Positions 30,021 through 39,083 of a stretch of 64,000 nt of DNA are shown here, in pieces; position 1 is the stretch's first letter, and the number at the start of each line of letters is the position of its first letter. Location: the NCBI RefSeq assembly GCF_000321005.1, contig NZ_HE578907.1, positions 980,728-1,044,727 on the forward strand, in the 5' to 3' direction. The translations under genes were made by a program, and so were the position numbers. The notes under the pieces are model-generated. The model made no database searches. It was given only the letters and a program-made list of their open reading frames with translations, and was not told the DNA's origin. The DNA comes from Anaerococcus senegalensis JC48. Lineage in GTDB: Bacteria; Bacillota; Clostridia; Tissierellales; Peptoniphilaceae.

Positions 30021-30305
30021 TTATTTTTCCAATTCTTTTTTCAATTGATCCCACATTTGATCAATTCCCATATTTGTTAGTAAAGGAAGGCCAAATATAA
30101 CCTTGTCCTTGATGCTATCTGGAACAGTTGTTGTTGTTATTACTGCATCATAATCGTCAATATGATTAATTTCTTCTGCAATTTTTGATTGGTAAATTTT
30201 CACTTCATCTTCTAAATTATTGTCCTTTAACCATTGTTTAACTTTTCCTGTGGCAACTGTAGAAGTTGCTATTCCTGATCCACACATTATTAATAATTTT
30301 TTCAT
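30021..30305 (-). CDS. PTS EIIB component, galactitol family
   Basis: A 94-residue phosphocarrier. The phosphocysteine loop MCGSGIATSTVATGKV places the active Cys at residue 8, as in GatB-type EIIB. It passes phosphate from EIIA to the sugar bound in the EIIC encoded next to it. ATG 30305 lies 3 bases after the EIIC stop. Confidence 0.92.
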   Translation of the reverse strand: MKKLLIMCGSGIATSTVATGKVKQWLKDNNLEDEVKIYQSKIAEEINHIDDYDAVITTTTVPDSIKDKVIFGLPLLTNMGIDQMWDQLKKELEK

Positions 30306-30308
30306 TTT

Positions 30309-31652
30309 TTACTCCTTAATTTTTTCTTCTTTTTTTCCTTTAACTTTGTTTACATAATATAAGCCTGCTAAACTAACAATAAATATTACACTTAGCATTA
30401 TCCATGGCATGTGTTTTCCTGACATTATAAATAACCATGTTGGCCATAAACCACCTTCTGCCATTGCTGTTATACTTTTGTTTCCACCTAAATCAAATTC
30501 AGCTGCCTTTGCTGCCATTGTTACAAGCGGTGATGCCCAAGAAGTTATATATAAAATAGTAGTCATATATATACTTCCTCCTACTACAGTACGTACAATA
30601 TTTCCATTAAATACTGCAGACATTAAGCAAACTACAAATGGTATTGTAGCCAAATCTCCAAAAGGTAGTGTTGTATTTCCAGGTAAAATTACAGCCAAAA
30701 GAATTGTTATTGGTACTAGTAATAATGAACTTGATAAAACTGCTGGGTGACCTACTGATAAGGCTGAATCCATTCCTATATTTACTTCCCTGCCTGGAAA
30801 TCTTTTTTGTACAAAAGTATTTGCTGCTTCAGAAATTGGTGCAAGTCCTTCCATTAAAAGTGAAACCATTCTTGGCATTAATACCATAACTGCTGAAGTT
30901 TTTACTCCTAATTGTAAAATTCCACCTAAATCATATCCTGCTAATATTCCCATACCTAGTCCAATTATTAATCCTAAAACTGTACTTTCTCCAAATACAC
31001 CAAATTTCTTTTGAACTGTTTCTGGATCAGCTTCGATTTTATTAAATCCTGGTATTCTTTCAAAAATCCAATTTAGTGGTAAGGCAAATAAAAATCCTGG
31101 AGCTGATGTTCCATGTGGGAATGTAATATTTGGAAATCCATAAAATTTTTCAATTCTTGGTGCTATAATATCTGCTAGTAAATATATCATTGTTAAATAT
31201 GCTATTGTTGCATAAAATCCTAAGGCAAAATCTTGAGTTATTGCATATACTAAGGATGCAACAAAAGCAGCATGCCAAAAGTTCCACATATCTACCATCA
31301 ATGTTTTTGTTAGTCCTAAAAATAATAAGATTATATTAAGACCAATTCCTATAGGAATTGCTAGACTACCTAAAACTGTTCCATAAGATATTGCTGCAGC
31401 TGCTGGCCAACCAACATCGATTGTTGTTAAATTTAGTCCAAATCTTTCTACCATTTGTTGAGCAGCAGGTCCCAAACTATTTCCAAGTAAATCAATTACC
31501 ATATTTAAACCAACAAAACCTACACCTACAATTATTCCTGATGTAAAAGATTTTTTAGCCTTAGTTCCAAGTATCATTCCAAATATAAATATTAATATTG
31601 GCAGCACAACTATTGCTCCCAAATCTACAAATTTTTGAAAAAGATCTAACAT
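30309..31652 (-). CDS. PTS EIIC component, galactitol (GatC) family
   Basis: A 447-residue membrane permease with about eleven helices. It has the GatC-type sequence (FVDLGAIVVLPILIFIFG start; PRMVSLLMEGLAPISEAA; GREVNIGMDSALSVGHPAV). It imports and phosphorylates a polyol or ketose with the EIIA/EIIB encoded in the operon. Galactitol itself is unlikely because no dehydrogenase or tagatose kinase is present. Confidence 0.92.
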   Translation of the reverse strand: MLDLFQKFVDLGAIVVLPILIFIFGMILGTKAKKSFTSGIIVGVGFVGLNMVIDLLGNSLGPAAQQMVERFGLNLTTIDVGWPAAAAISYGTVLGSLAIPIGIGLNIILLFLGLTKTLMVDMWNFWHAAFVASLVYAITQDFALGFYATIAYLTMIYLLADIIAPRIEKFYGFPNITFPHGTSAPGFLFALPLNWIFERIPGFNKIEADPETVQKKFGVFGESTVLGLIIGLGMGILAGYDLGGILQLGVKTSAVMVLMPRMVSLLMEGLAPISEAANTFVQKRFPGREVNIGMDSALSVGHPAVLSSSLLLVPITILLAVILPGNTTLPFGDLATIPFVVCLMSAVFNGNIVRTVVGGSIYMTTILYITSWASPLVTMAAKAAEFDLGGNKSITAMAEGGLWPTWLFIMSGKHMPWIMLSVIFIVSLAGLYYVNKVKGKKEEKIKE

Positions 31653-31664
31653 TTTTCCCTCCTT

Positions 31665-32132
31665 TTAATTTAATTCATGTTTTTCTAATAATTCTATTAA
31701 ATTTTCTACATCCTCTTTAGAATCATCAAATGATTCAATCATACTCATAGCTTCTTTATCTTGTAATAATTCCATTACTTTTTGTAAAATTTTAATATGT
31801 TGATTACTATCTTTTAAAGCCAACATAAAAATTGTTTTTACTTCAATTTCTTTATCAGTAGTTGCCATCTCAACAAATTTTACTGGTTTATCAAGGGTCA
31901 TTATTGCAATTTGAGATTTTATCACATGTTCACTATCAGTGTGAGGCAATGCAATGCCATAACCATCAAACTGAAGACCAGTTGGATAAGAATTTTCACG
32001 TTCTAAAACCGCATTTTTAAATGATGATTTTACTATTTTTTCTTCTATAAGACAATCAGATAAACTACTTAACACCTCCTTACTATCTTTTAAATTTTTA
32101 ACTTTTAATTTTATGATTTTATTTTCTATCAT
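31665..32132 (-). CDS. PTS EIIA component (fructose/mannitol/galactitol type)
   Basis: A 155-residue EIIA domain. The phosphohistidine is in GIALPHTDSEH (His at about residue 64). I choose the second ATG (32132), which is 6 bases after GGAGGG; the ATG at 32138 would abut the ribosome site. It overlaps the end of the regulator's EIIA-like half, consistent with translational coupling. Confidence 0.9.
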   Translation of the reverse strand: MIENKIIKLKVKNLKDSKEVLSSLSDCLIEEKIVKSSFKNAVLERENSYPTGLQFDGYGIALPHTDSEHVIKSQIAIMTLDKPVKFVEMATTDKEIEVKTIFMLALKDSNQHIKILQKVMELLQDKEAMSMIESFDDSKEDVENLIELLEKHELN

Positions 32133-34064
32133 AATCATCCCTCCAATCTATAAACGTTGAAATTAGTTCGTCTTTTGTTTTTGATTTCCATAATTCTTCT
32201 ATAAAATTTTTATCCTCTATTTTTTTATAAATATTTATCAAAATATCCTTAGTAATATCAAGATCTTCATCTGTTATAGCTATTATAAGGACAACTTTAA
32301 TTAAATTATTCCCCCATTGAATAGGCTTTTCTAAAGTAATAATTCCCAGTTGAGATCTATTTACATATTTAGGGCCACAGTGGGGAATTGAAATTTCTGT
32401 ATAAACACTAGTGCTCCCCATTTTTTCTCTTTTTATTATAGAATCTAAAAATAAATTATTTTTTAGATTAAATTTATTCGAAATATTTAAAATTTCTTTG
32501 AAAACTTCTTCTTTATTTTTAGCTTTGGACTTTAACAATACATTATCTTCTAAAAGCTCTCTTATTAAATTATTATTGTTTTCAATTTTTTCACTAGATT
32601 TTAACAATCTATTCTTATCTAAATCATTATTATAAAATAGACCAATTTCTTTCATTTCATGTTCAGTTATGACTGACTAACCTCAAATACTGGAACTTTA
32701 ATATCAGGCAATTTTACAGATGATACAATAAAATCAATATTATTTAAGTCTATTTTGTCTAAATCATCTAAATCTACTTTTATTACCTTGTCAGTGTCTA
32801 AAATTATTCTTTTTAATTTACTAACTATTAGTTCAGAAGTAGCAATTCCATGTGGGCATATTACTAAAATATTTAAAGATTTTTGAACTTTTTCTACAGC
32901 TATTTGAAAATGAATTGCCAAAAAAGCAGCCTCATCTGCTGTCATTTTAATATTAAATTCTTCTGTAAGCTCTCTAACTGAAAGCCAAACAACATTATAC
33001 AAAACGCTATATTGTTTTTTTACTTCCTCAGCTACAGGATTATTGACTGCAATAAATTTTTGCAATCTAAATATCATGGGCCCTATATGGCTTATCAACA
33101 TATTTTTTAAATGATAATCATTGGTCAAATCAATATCCAAAATATTTGATACCTTTTTAATAAGATTCGTTACACTCTTATCTAATCTTAAATTATAACT
33201 GGCATTATTTATTTTAAAACCTGAAGCAAGTAATGTATATGACAAAGCTTCAATTTCTTGGCTAGGTATTACTTTTTTAGATAAAGTTTCATTCAAAATT
33301 TCTTTAGCATAGAAATAAGCCTCAAAATGATTAATATCAAATTTTATGCTTGTTTTATATTCATCTAAAATAAATCCCAATTCAATCATATTTATTTGAA
33401 CAAGTAAATCTATCAAAAGAGTATTAAAATATCTTTTACTAAGATCATAATCGTATTTTCTTCCCAATTCATTTATAACATTTTTGCAATTTGAAATATT
33501 TTCCTTAGTAAAAAATCTTGATAAGGTTTTGATATCTTCAAAATTTAAATCATCAATCAATGAAGTTACATACTCTTTAATAACTTTTCTTATCCTTGAC
33601 TCATCACCACTTACAAAGTATCTGCCTTTCTCATTTATTAAATGTAATTTTTTTGAAGAAATCTTTTTTTCCAATTGTTTAATATCTCTTCTAGCAGATC
33701 CTTCACTTATAAATGTATTATCTTCATAAACATCAATATTTAACTTTTTTCTTTTTAGTAAAATTTCTTTGAACAAATAATCCTGTCTATATTCTATTGA
33801 CTGATTGTCCAAACTTTTTTTACTATCAATATCCGTTAAAATTAAATCAATTTTTTTAGATTTATAATTATCATTTATCCTAATTCCCTTACGCGGAAAT
33901 TTCTCAATCTCGATATCATAGTCCTTAAAATATTCATTTATTTTATTAATATCTTTATAGATAGTTTTGGTAGAAACACCAAACATCTCCGATAAGCTCT
34001 TAGCAGTAATATATTCATCCTGTAATCTAACAGTCTGTATAATCATAATTTGTCTGCTATTCAA
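32119..34064 (-). pseudogene. PRD-type (MtlR/LicR-like) PTS regulator split by a frameshift
   Basis: Part one (34064-32667) has an HTH start (TAKSLSEMFGVSTKTIYKD), a second Mga/HTH-like block, two PRDs and a GatB-like EIIB domain (VICPHGIATSEL). Part two (32655-32119) is the EIIA-like domain with IPHCGPKYV. The normal order HTH-PRD-PRD-EIIB-EIIA is intact, but the frame breaks near 32675. One extra C (AGTCAGTC to AGTCCAGTC) would read VSPVITEHEMKEI, matching the family linker VSPLLTEEDxxKI in sequence and length. The start is TTG 34064 with GAGGTGA. It would activate the downstream PTS operon according to phosphorylation state. The two halves might still act in trans. Confidence 0.85.
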
Positions 34065-34530
34065 AATTTCACCTCACAATCAATGAAAATGTTATCTTCC
34101 TTAACATTAGTATATAATAATATATTTTTTTATTTAAATCTATATATGTCTACATTAATGTGGAAGTTATAAATATAATTATATTTTAATCTAAATTCTT
34201 ACAAATCATCATTTTTTTTATAGAAAAATAAAAAAATGCAAGATGAATTATCAATCTTGCATTTAATATCCAAAATCCTGAAAGGGTTTTGGAAGACAAC
34301 TGGGTTAATTTTAATGATTTTTAATCATTTAGTGCCATCTAAAACGTGTATTTTTAGGGATTCTCTTTTCAAATCATCTTGTATTTTTATTCCCATTAGT
34401 AATTAAAAAAGCAAAATGATCCTATTCGTTATATTTTACTTTTTTAATTACAGAAGGGTCAGACCTAGAATTTTTGAAATTTTATTTCAAAAATTTTGTC
34501 ATGACATAAAAATAGCTTCTTAAGCTATTT
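34065..34530. other. regulator upstream region and chromosomal edge of the guaA islands
   Basis: It holds the regulator's presumed promoter region with a 10-base palindrome ACATTAATGT (34152-34161), a terminator (34234-34264), a core-like sequence TTATTCCCATTA (34387-34398), a perfect 12-pair hairpin at 34469-34495 (loop TTT) and the start of a 13-pair hairpin (34506-34534) that runs into the island core. No gene is seen. Confidence 0.5.
34234..34264 (-). terminator. terminator downstream of the island array
   Basis: AAATGCAAGAT/ATCTTGCATTT around nine bases, followed by T residues on the minus strand. It occupies the place that the shared terminators hold in the other island ends. Confidence 0.85.
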
Positions 34531-34677
34531 TTATTCCCATTCTTCTTTTCCAAATGTACGATATATCCCAAACCATTCAAAATACTAGATTTTATTTTTT
34601 AGAGTATCACTAAATCCATGTAATTATAAGACGTTTTCAAATTTTTAGTCCTGTCCCAGTACCAGTACCGGACAAAA
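34531..34677. repeat. island right end R1 with guaA-like core
   Basis: It begins with TTATTCCCATTC (11/12 identical to the guaA 3' end as read on the plus strand) and continues for about 145 bases nearly identical to 39325-39470, up to CAGTACCGGACA. On the minus strand it could encode a short tail YFEWFGIYRTFGKEEWE ending at the core, which may be the end of a lost element gene. Confidence 0.75.
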
Positions 34678-34689
34678 ATTTATAGATTT

Positions 34690-35060
34690 TTAACCCTTTA
34701 AATTTCCCTATCATAAATCTCGAAGGAACTGTCATTTACTTCAGCAAAGCGTTTCATATGTTTCCCAAGTAGATCAAGCATTCTGTACTTATCTTTTTTT
34801 CTTGTTCCCTGTCAAAATATACAAGTTCATCATTGTAATTTATTTTATAATGTGATGAATATAAATCTAGAATTTCATTATTTGATTTTTTTGATATACT
34901 TGTCATTATCAACTACATCTATTTCCGTAATTAACTCTTTCTTTTTTGCGTCAAAAACACCCTTCCAAAGTAGACGAGATGTAAAATCTAACCTAAAATT
35001 TTTCGAGCTTTTTTCTATTTCTTTCTAGTGCTGCATTTAATTTTAGAACATATCTAAAAT
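34690..35060 (-). pseudogene. decayed element genes
   Basis: Several short frames read as protein remnants on the minus strand: SRLLWKGVFDAKKKELITEI and MLDLLGKHMKRFAEVND (weakly like the end of phage terminase small subunits), separated by stops and shifts. Family not established. The stretch 35061-35188 holds nothing recognisable. Confidence 0.35.
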
Positions 35061-35188
35061 AAATAATCATTCAAAAATCTCGATATTCAAATAAATATAG
35101 AGATTACCAATATTATCTCAATCGTAAAATCATTCAATATATTGAAACAATGCACAACTATTAACTTTAATTTAGAAATATATTTTGC

Positions 35189-35485
35189 TTACCTAACCAC
35201 GATCCAATTTCCATCACGCTTTGATCCAATCCTTTCAATCATCTTCTTTTCTTGTAATGATTTAAATGACCTTTCAATAGTCCTTTTAGTTACACCTATT
35301 TTTTCTGCAAGTTCAATTGATGTTAGACTTGGATTTTCTATTAAAAGTTCTATAACTTTCTTTTCAGTCTTGTTCAAACCGACATTCAAATCAACATTTT
35401 TATTGTCTATTTGGTCAATTACTTCTTGTTCAAAAGGAATAGTACAGCTAATGTAGCTTTTAAATTTCAAAAACATCTTTGACAT
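35189..35485 (-). pseudogene. winged-helix remnant of an AlbA_2/divergent AAA-type DNA-binding protein
   Basis: About 70 C-terminal residues (LNKTEKKVIELLIENP, then ELAEKIGVTKRTIERSFK, ending IERIGSKRDGNWIV) form the C-terminal winged helix normally found after an AlbA_2 (Schlafen-like) domain. The expected 300 or more upstream residues are missing. The DNA before it contains another short frame (IRTKSDFEIEKYVKDVFEI) that breaks into stops. It is best seen as a leftover of a larger gene within the accessory region. A similar fragment is at 39005-39047. Confidence 0.6.
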
Positions 35486-35656
35486 ATTTTTCTATTTCAA
35501 AATCAGACTTTGTTCTTATATCTAAGTTTATTATATTGCTAAAAGATATCACCTAATATAAAACACCTCAAGACTTGAGATTAGCCATTTTTTGCTTTTA
35601 TAAAACGATATTTTTCTTTACCTATCTTAGCTTAACCTAATACTATGAAATTTTTT

Positions 35657-36532
35657 CTAATAAAAAGTTTCAGCTATTTGCAAATACAAATCAGTAAATA
35701 TTGAATTTTTACTGGCAACAAGGGATAAATCATGAACTAGATTGAAATCTTCTAGGTCCATAACCTTGAGAATACCTTCTTCTAGTTCTTTTTTTACACA
35801 AGATTCAAAAATAAAACTTATGCCACAATCCGATCTGAGCATTTCTACTATGGAACACATATTATTTATTTCTATGATATTTGCAAAATCTTTCGTATCA
35901 ATATTTTCCATGCTTAGAAAATTTTTTAATATAGCTAAGGTACCAGATCCGTCTTCTCTAATAATAATTCTTTCATCTAATAAGTCTGTTAACTTTTTTA
36001 CTTGTTTTTTAAACTTGTGGTCCTTGTGGCTAATGCAAACAATCCTATCGCTTTTGTATTTTTTGATAAAATAATCACTAGATTTTATAAATCCCTCTAT
36101 AATGGCAAAGTCTATCCTCCCACTATCAATATCACTTAAAATCTCGTCCGTATTTTCATAATAAATATGGAAATCACAAGAAGGTTTTTCTTTAATCAAG
36201 GCTATAAGCTTATCCAATATTAGATATTCTCCTACCGACCTAGTAAAACCCAGGGAAATTTTTTCACTCTTAGTTTTTTTCTCAGATAATATCATCTTCA
36301 ACTTATCTTGATCATTTGACATAGAAAGTAAAGCAGATTTTAGAATCTTGCCCTCATCTGTTAGACACAAATTCCTCTTATTTCTATAAAAAAGCTTACA
36401 ATTGTAATAGGTTTCTAAATATTTAATATGAGTAGATATGGCTGGCTGTGTTATATTAAGACTTTCAGCAGCCCTTGTAAAATTCATATATTTACATACT
36501 TCCAAAAAACTTTCTATCCTAAAATCTAACAT
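35657..36532 (-). CDS. LysR-family regulator
   Basis: A 291-residue LysR-type regulator. The N-terminal helix-turn-helix reads FTRAAESLNITQPAISTHIKYLE, and the ligand-binding domain follows. The start is ATG 36532 with GGAGG five bases upstream; the ATG pair at 36553 and 36550 lies before that ribosome site. It is divergent from the YeiH gene with about 105 bases between, the usual arrangement for a LysR activator of its neighbour (compare YeiE-YeiH). Confidence 0.92.
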   Translation of the reverse strand: MLDFRIESFLEVCKYMNFTRAAESLNITQPAISTHIKYLETYYNCKLFYRNKRNLCLTDEGKILKSALLSMSNDQDKLKMILSEKKTKSEKISLGFTRSVGEYLILDKLIALIKEKPSCDFHIYYENTDEILSDIDSGRIDFAIIEGFIKSSDYFIKKYKSDRIVCISHKDHKFKKQVKKLTDLLDERIIIREDGSGTLAILKNFLSMENIDTKDFANIIEINNMCSIVEMLRSDCGISFIFESCVKKELEEGILKVMDLEDFNLVHDLSLVASKNSIFTDLYLQIAETFY

Positions 36533-36603
36533 AGCATCCTCCACATCCATCATAACAAATTTTTATCATATAGTAAATAATTATAATTTTACATTATATC
36601 TAT

Positions 36604-36617
36604 TTATTATATAATAA
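36604..36617. promoter_or_regulatory. palindrome in the LysR/YeiH divergent region
   Basis: TTATTATATAATAA is a perfect 14-base palindrome 20 bases before the YeiH start. It may combine a -10 element with an operator. Confidence 0.4.
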
Positions 36618-36637
36618 CAAAAGTGAAAGGAGAATAT

Positions 36638-37672
36638 ATGATAAAATCTATAGAAAAAAATATAAAAGGGATTCTTCTCTGCCTTATAATTGCAATAATA
36701 TCCCAGATAATCGGCAAAAAAATCCCACTAGTAGGCCCAGCAGTCTTTGGTATTCTAATTGGAATGCTCCTAGGTCAAATTATAAAAGACAAAAAACCTT
36801 ATATTGGTGGTGTGAGATTTACATCAAAGAAAATCCTTCAATATGCTGTAATCCTCCTTGGGTTTGGTCTTGATCTTGGAATTGTTTTAAAAACTGGTAG
36901 ACAATCACTTCCAATCATCCTATCTACCATATCAACATCACTTATAATCGCATACCTAGCCTACAAGTCTGGACTTATAAAAGGAAATATCGCAACTCTT
37001 GTTGGTGTTGGATCATCAATTTGTGGAGGCTCTGCAATTGCAGCAGCTGCTCCAGTTATAGATGCAGATGAAGATGAAATATCTCAAGCTATATCTGTTA
37101 TTTTCTTTTTTAATATCTTGGCTGCTATTTTATTTCCAAGTCTTGGTCGTATGATTGGATTTTCTACTACCGATGGTAATGCCTTTGGTATATTTGCAGG
37201 ATCTGCTGTTAATGATACATCATCAGTTACAGCATGTGCATCAACATGGGATACAATATATAATCTAGGTAGTCAGACGCTTGACAAGGCTGTAACAGTA
37301 AAATTGACTAGAACCCTAGCAATAATTCCAATATGCTTAGGACTAGCCTTCATTAGGATGAGAAACGCTGGGCAAGAAGATAATAAAAAAATCTCTATAA
37401 TACAAATTTTTCCATTCTTTATAATCTACTTCATCCTTGCAAGTTTGATTACAACCATAGCCCTAGCCAAAGGAGTGAATATTGAATTTTTCAAACCCTT
37501 TAAAGACTTATCCAAATTTTTTATTGTGATGGCAATGTCAGCCATTGGTTTTAATACTGATATAGTAAAACTATTAAAATCAGAAGCAAGACCACTTGCC
37601 CTAGGTGGCGTGTGTTTCATAGCAATAACCTCAATAACCCTAATACTACAAAAAGTACTAGGTATCTTATAA
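36638..37672 (+). CDS. YeiH family putative sulfate exporter
   Basis: A 344-residue membrane protein with about ten helices. The signature SSICGGSAIAAAAPVIDADE and the GSAVNDTSSVTACAS loop are typical of the YeiH (PSE, UPF0324) family. Transport substrate is not firmly known; sulfonate or sulfate efflux has been proposed for relatives. ATG 36638 follows AAAGGAG; the GTG at 36623 precedes that site. It forms a divergent pair with LysR. Confidence 0.9.
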   Translation: MIKSIEKNIKGILLCLIIAIISQIIGKKIPLVGPAVFGILIGMLLGQIIKDKKPYIGGVRFTSKKILQYAVILLGFGLDLGIVLKTGRQSLPIILSTISTSLIIAYLAYKSGLIKGNIATLVGVGSSICGGSAIAAAAPVIDADEDEISQAISVIFFFNILAAILFPSLGRMIGFSTTDGNAFGIFAGSAVNDTSSVTACASTWDTIYNLGSQTLDKAVTVKLTRTLAIIPICLGLAFIRMRNAGQEDNKKISIIQIFPFFIIYFILASLITTIALAKGVNIEFFKPFKDLSKFFIVMAMSAIGFNTDIVKLLKSEARPLALGGVCFIAITSITLILQKVLGIL

Positions 37673-37685
37673 AATAAATCTTTTA

Positions 37686-37740
37686 GAAACTGACTCCAAA
37701 AGTTAGCAATAAAACTAACTACTAGGGCCAGTTTTTTTAT
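37686..37740 (+). terminator. terminator of yeiH
   Basis: An outer AAACTG/CAGTTT stem with an inner AGTTAG/CTAACT stem, followed by seven T residues. Confidence 0.75.
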
Positions 37741-37828
37741 TAAAAAAATATAAGACCATTAAGTAGAAAGCTTTAAATTATAACTAATAAAAAAATAATA
37801 AACCAAATCCTATCATTTATAGTTATTT

Positions 37829-37925
37829 TTACTCTCATTATTCTTTTCCAAGAATAAGAAATATTCTAAACCAATCAAAATACCAGGTTCTTTTTTATAA
37901 TTTCTAAGAGTCTTTGAAACAATTA
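37829..37925. repeat. degenerate island right end R2
   Basis: Core TTACTCTCATTA (10/12 against guaA), followed by ttcttttccaag, then ccaatcaaaatacc, recognisably the same sequence as R1 and R3 but with more changes. It marks a third boundary in the array. With 37673-37828 and 37926-37969 it fills the yeiH-merR gap, which otherwise holds only terminators. Confidence 0.55.
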
Positions 37926-37969
37926 AACTTTTTCTCCTATCTTTGAAACTTTTTAAATTTGGGCATAGA

Positions 37970-38000
37970 AAAGCACCTACTAACTACAAGTAAGTGCTTA
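37970..38000 (-). terminator. terminator of the MerR gene
   Basis: AAGCACTTACT/AGTAGGTGCTT stem with T residues after it on the minus strand, just past the merR stop. Confidence 0.8.
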
Positions 38001-38007
38001 CCTATGA

Positions 38008-38859
38008 TTATTGATATTTATTATTTAGATACTGTTCATTTGCCTTTATAAGCTTCTTATAGTAATTATCATAGCTTTTGCTAAATTTTCTAATAAGTGG
38101 AATTCCTATTTCATAATATTGATTTTCATTCATAAAGTTTTTAAGCTTATCCTGAATCTGTTTCATCATGCTATTTTGATACTCTTCACTATTTTTATAG
38201 CTTTTATAATGAGAAATTGCATCTTCATTATCTTTCATCCACTTTTCTGGATTCTCAATAGCATCGAGTTTAGCTTGATTTATATCCTTTAAAGTTTTCA
38301 TATAAAAGGGTGAGCTAATTTTCTCAATATATTTTTTCTCTTCTTCAGTTAATTCAAACAAAGGAAGCTTATCAAGATAAGCTATATATTTGTAAAAAGA
38401 ATTCTTACCATCATTTTCTAATGGATCATTCAAAAATGGTTGATAGGCAACAAATAATATTTGTCCAAAATATCCTGGAAAAGCAATTTCTAGTTTTTCA
38501 TATATAGTTTCTTTGATCTCAAGTAGTGAAACTTTCTCATTGATTAGTTCATCGCTTTCACCTTTAACAATCATTTCTAGTATTACTTTTCTTTTTTCAT
38601 CAAGGTCCAATTGATGCTGCTTTTCCCTTAAAACAGAAGATAGAGTATGGCCATCTGACAATATACACTGATAAATATCTGAGACACTCATTCCCAATTT
38701 TCTAAATATAGATACCTTTTTCAGAATTTCCAAATCCTTAGTACTATAGTCTCTATAACCATTCTCAGATTTCGGAGGATGGATAAGTCCTTTATCCTCA
38801 TAATACTCTATTGCCTTCCTAGTTAGACCCGTTTCTTTTTGAATTTCACTTATTAACAT
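38008..38859 (-). CDS. MerR-family regulator with large C-terminal effector domain
   Basis: A 283-residue regulator. The N-terminal MerR HTH is intact (EIQKETGLTRKAIEYYEDKGLI, then SENGYRDYS, LEILKKVSIFRKLGMS). The dimerisation helix (residues about 75-120) is followed by a long helical, aromatic-rich C-terminal region of unknown ligand. ATG 38859 with GGAGG. Its promoter has the 19-base spacer typical of MerR-activated promoters. It is the only intact gene in the small segment between R2 and R3. Confidence 0.85.
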   Translation of the reverse strand: MLISEIQKETGLTRKAIEYYEDKGLIHPPKSENGYRDYSTKDLEILKKVSIFRKLGMSVSDIYQCILSDGHTLSSVLREKQHQLDLDEKRKVILEMIVKGESDELINEKVSLLEIKETIYEKLEIAFPGYFGQILFVAYQPFLNDPLENDGKNSFYKYIAYLDKLPLFELTEEEKKYIEKISSPFYMKTLKDINQAKLDAIENPEKWMKDNEDAISHYKSYKNSEEYQNSMMKQIQDKLKNFMNENQYYEIGIPLIRKFSKSYDNYYKKLIKANEQYLNNKYQ

Positions 38860-38881
38860 AGTTTCTACCTCCTTTGATTAA

Positions 38882-38912
38882 AGGATAACACGGTCCCCAA
38901 CGGACAGGTCAA
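38882..38912 (-). promoter_or_regulatory. MerR-type promoter with 19-base spacer and operator dyad
   Basis: TTGACC (38907-38912), exactly 19 bases, TATCCT (38882-38887). The spacer contains GTCC-N5-GGAC (38893-38905), the dyad a MerR dimer would twist. It is directly upstream of the merR gene, so autoregulation is likely. Confidence 0.75.
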
Positions 38913-38956
38913 GCCCCATACACTATATAAAATTCCCACTTATTTATAAACGAAAA

Positions 38957-39047
38957 CAGTGCTCAATATTTTTGAGAAGTGCTTACTTTCTTTTCGTTAA
39001 GCCTTATTCAAATCAACACTCAAACCGACATTTTATTGTCGCATTAT
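38957..39047. other. hairpin AACGAAAA/TTTTCGTT and second AlbA_2 winged-helix remnant
   Basis: AACGAAAA (38957-38964) and TTTTCGTT (38991-38998) bracket an inner CTCA/TGAG stem. Next to it, 39005-39047 on the minus strand reads (with one shift) NVGLSVDLNKA, the same segment as in the remnant at 35189-35485. The rest of 38913-39083 is AT-rich with nothing else recognised. Confidence 0.4.
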
Positions 39048-39083
39048 TTATTTGTTTGCTAAGTTATATAAAATATGTACGCA

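Noticed and set aside
34690-35060. Phage terminase small subunit
   Set aside because: Only a short LLGKHMKRF-type segment is suggestive and the surrounding frames are broken; evidence is too weak for a phage call.
35257-35485. 98-codon frame taken as a complete small regulator
   Set aside because: The wHTH part matches the C-terminus of longer AlbA_2 proteins, the first 25 codons look unrelated to it and no ribosome site precedes the ATG.
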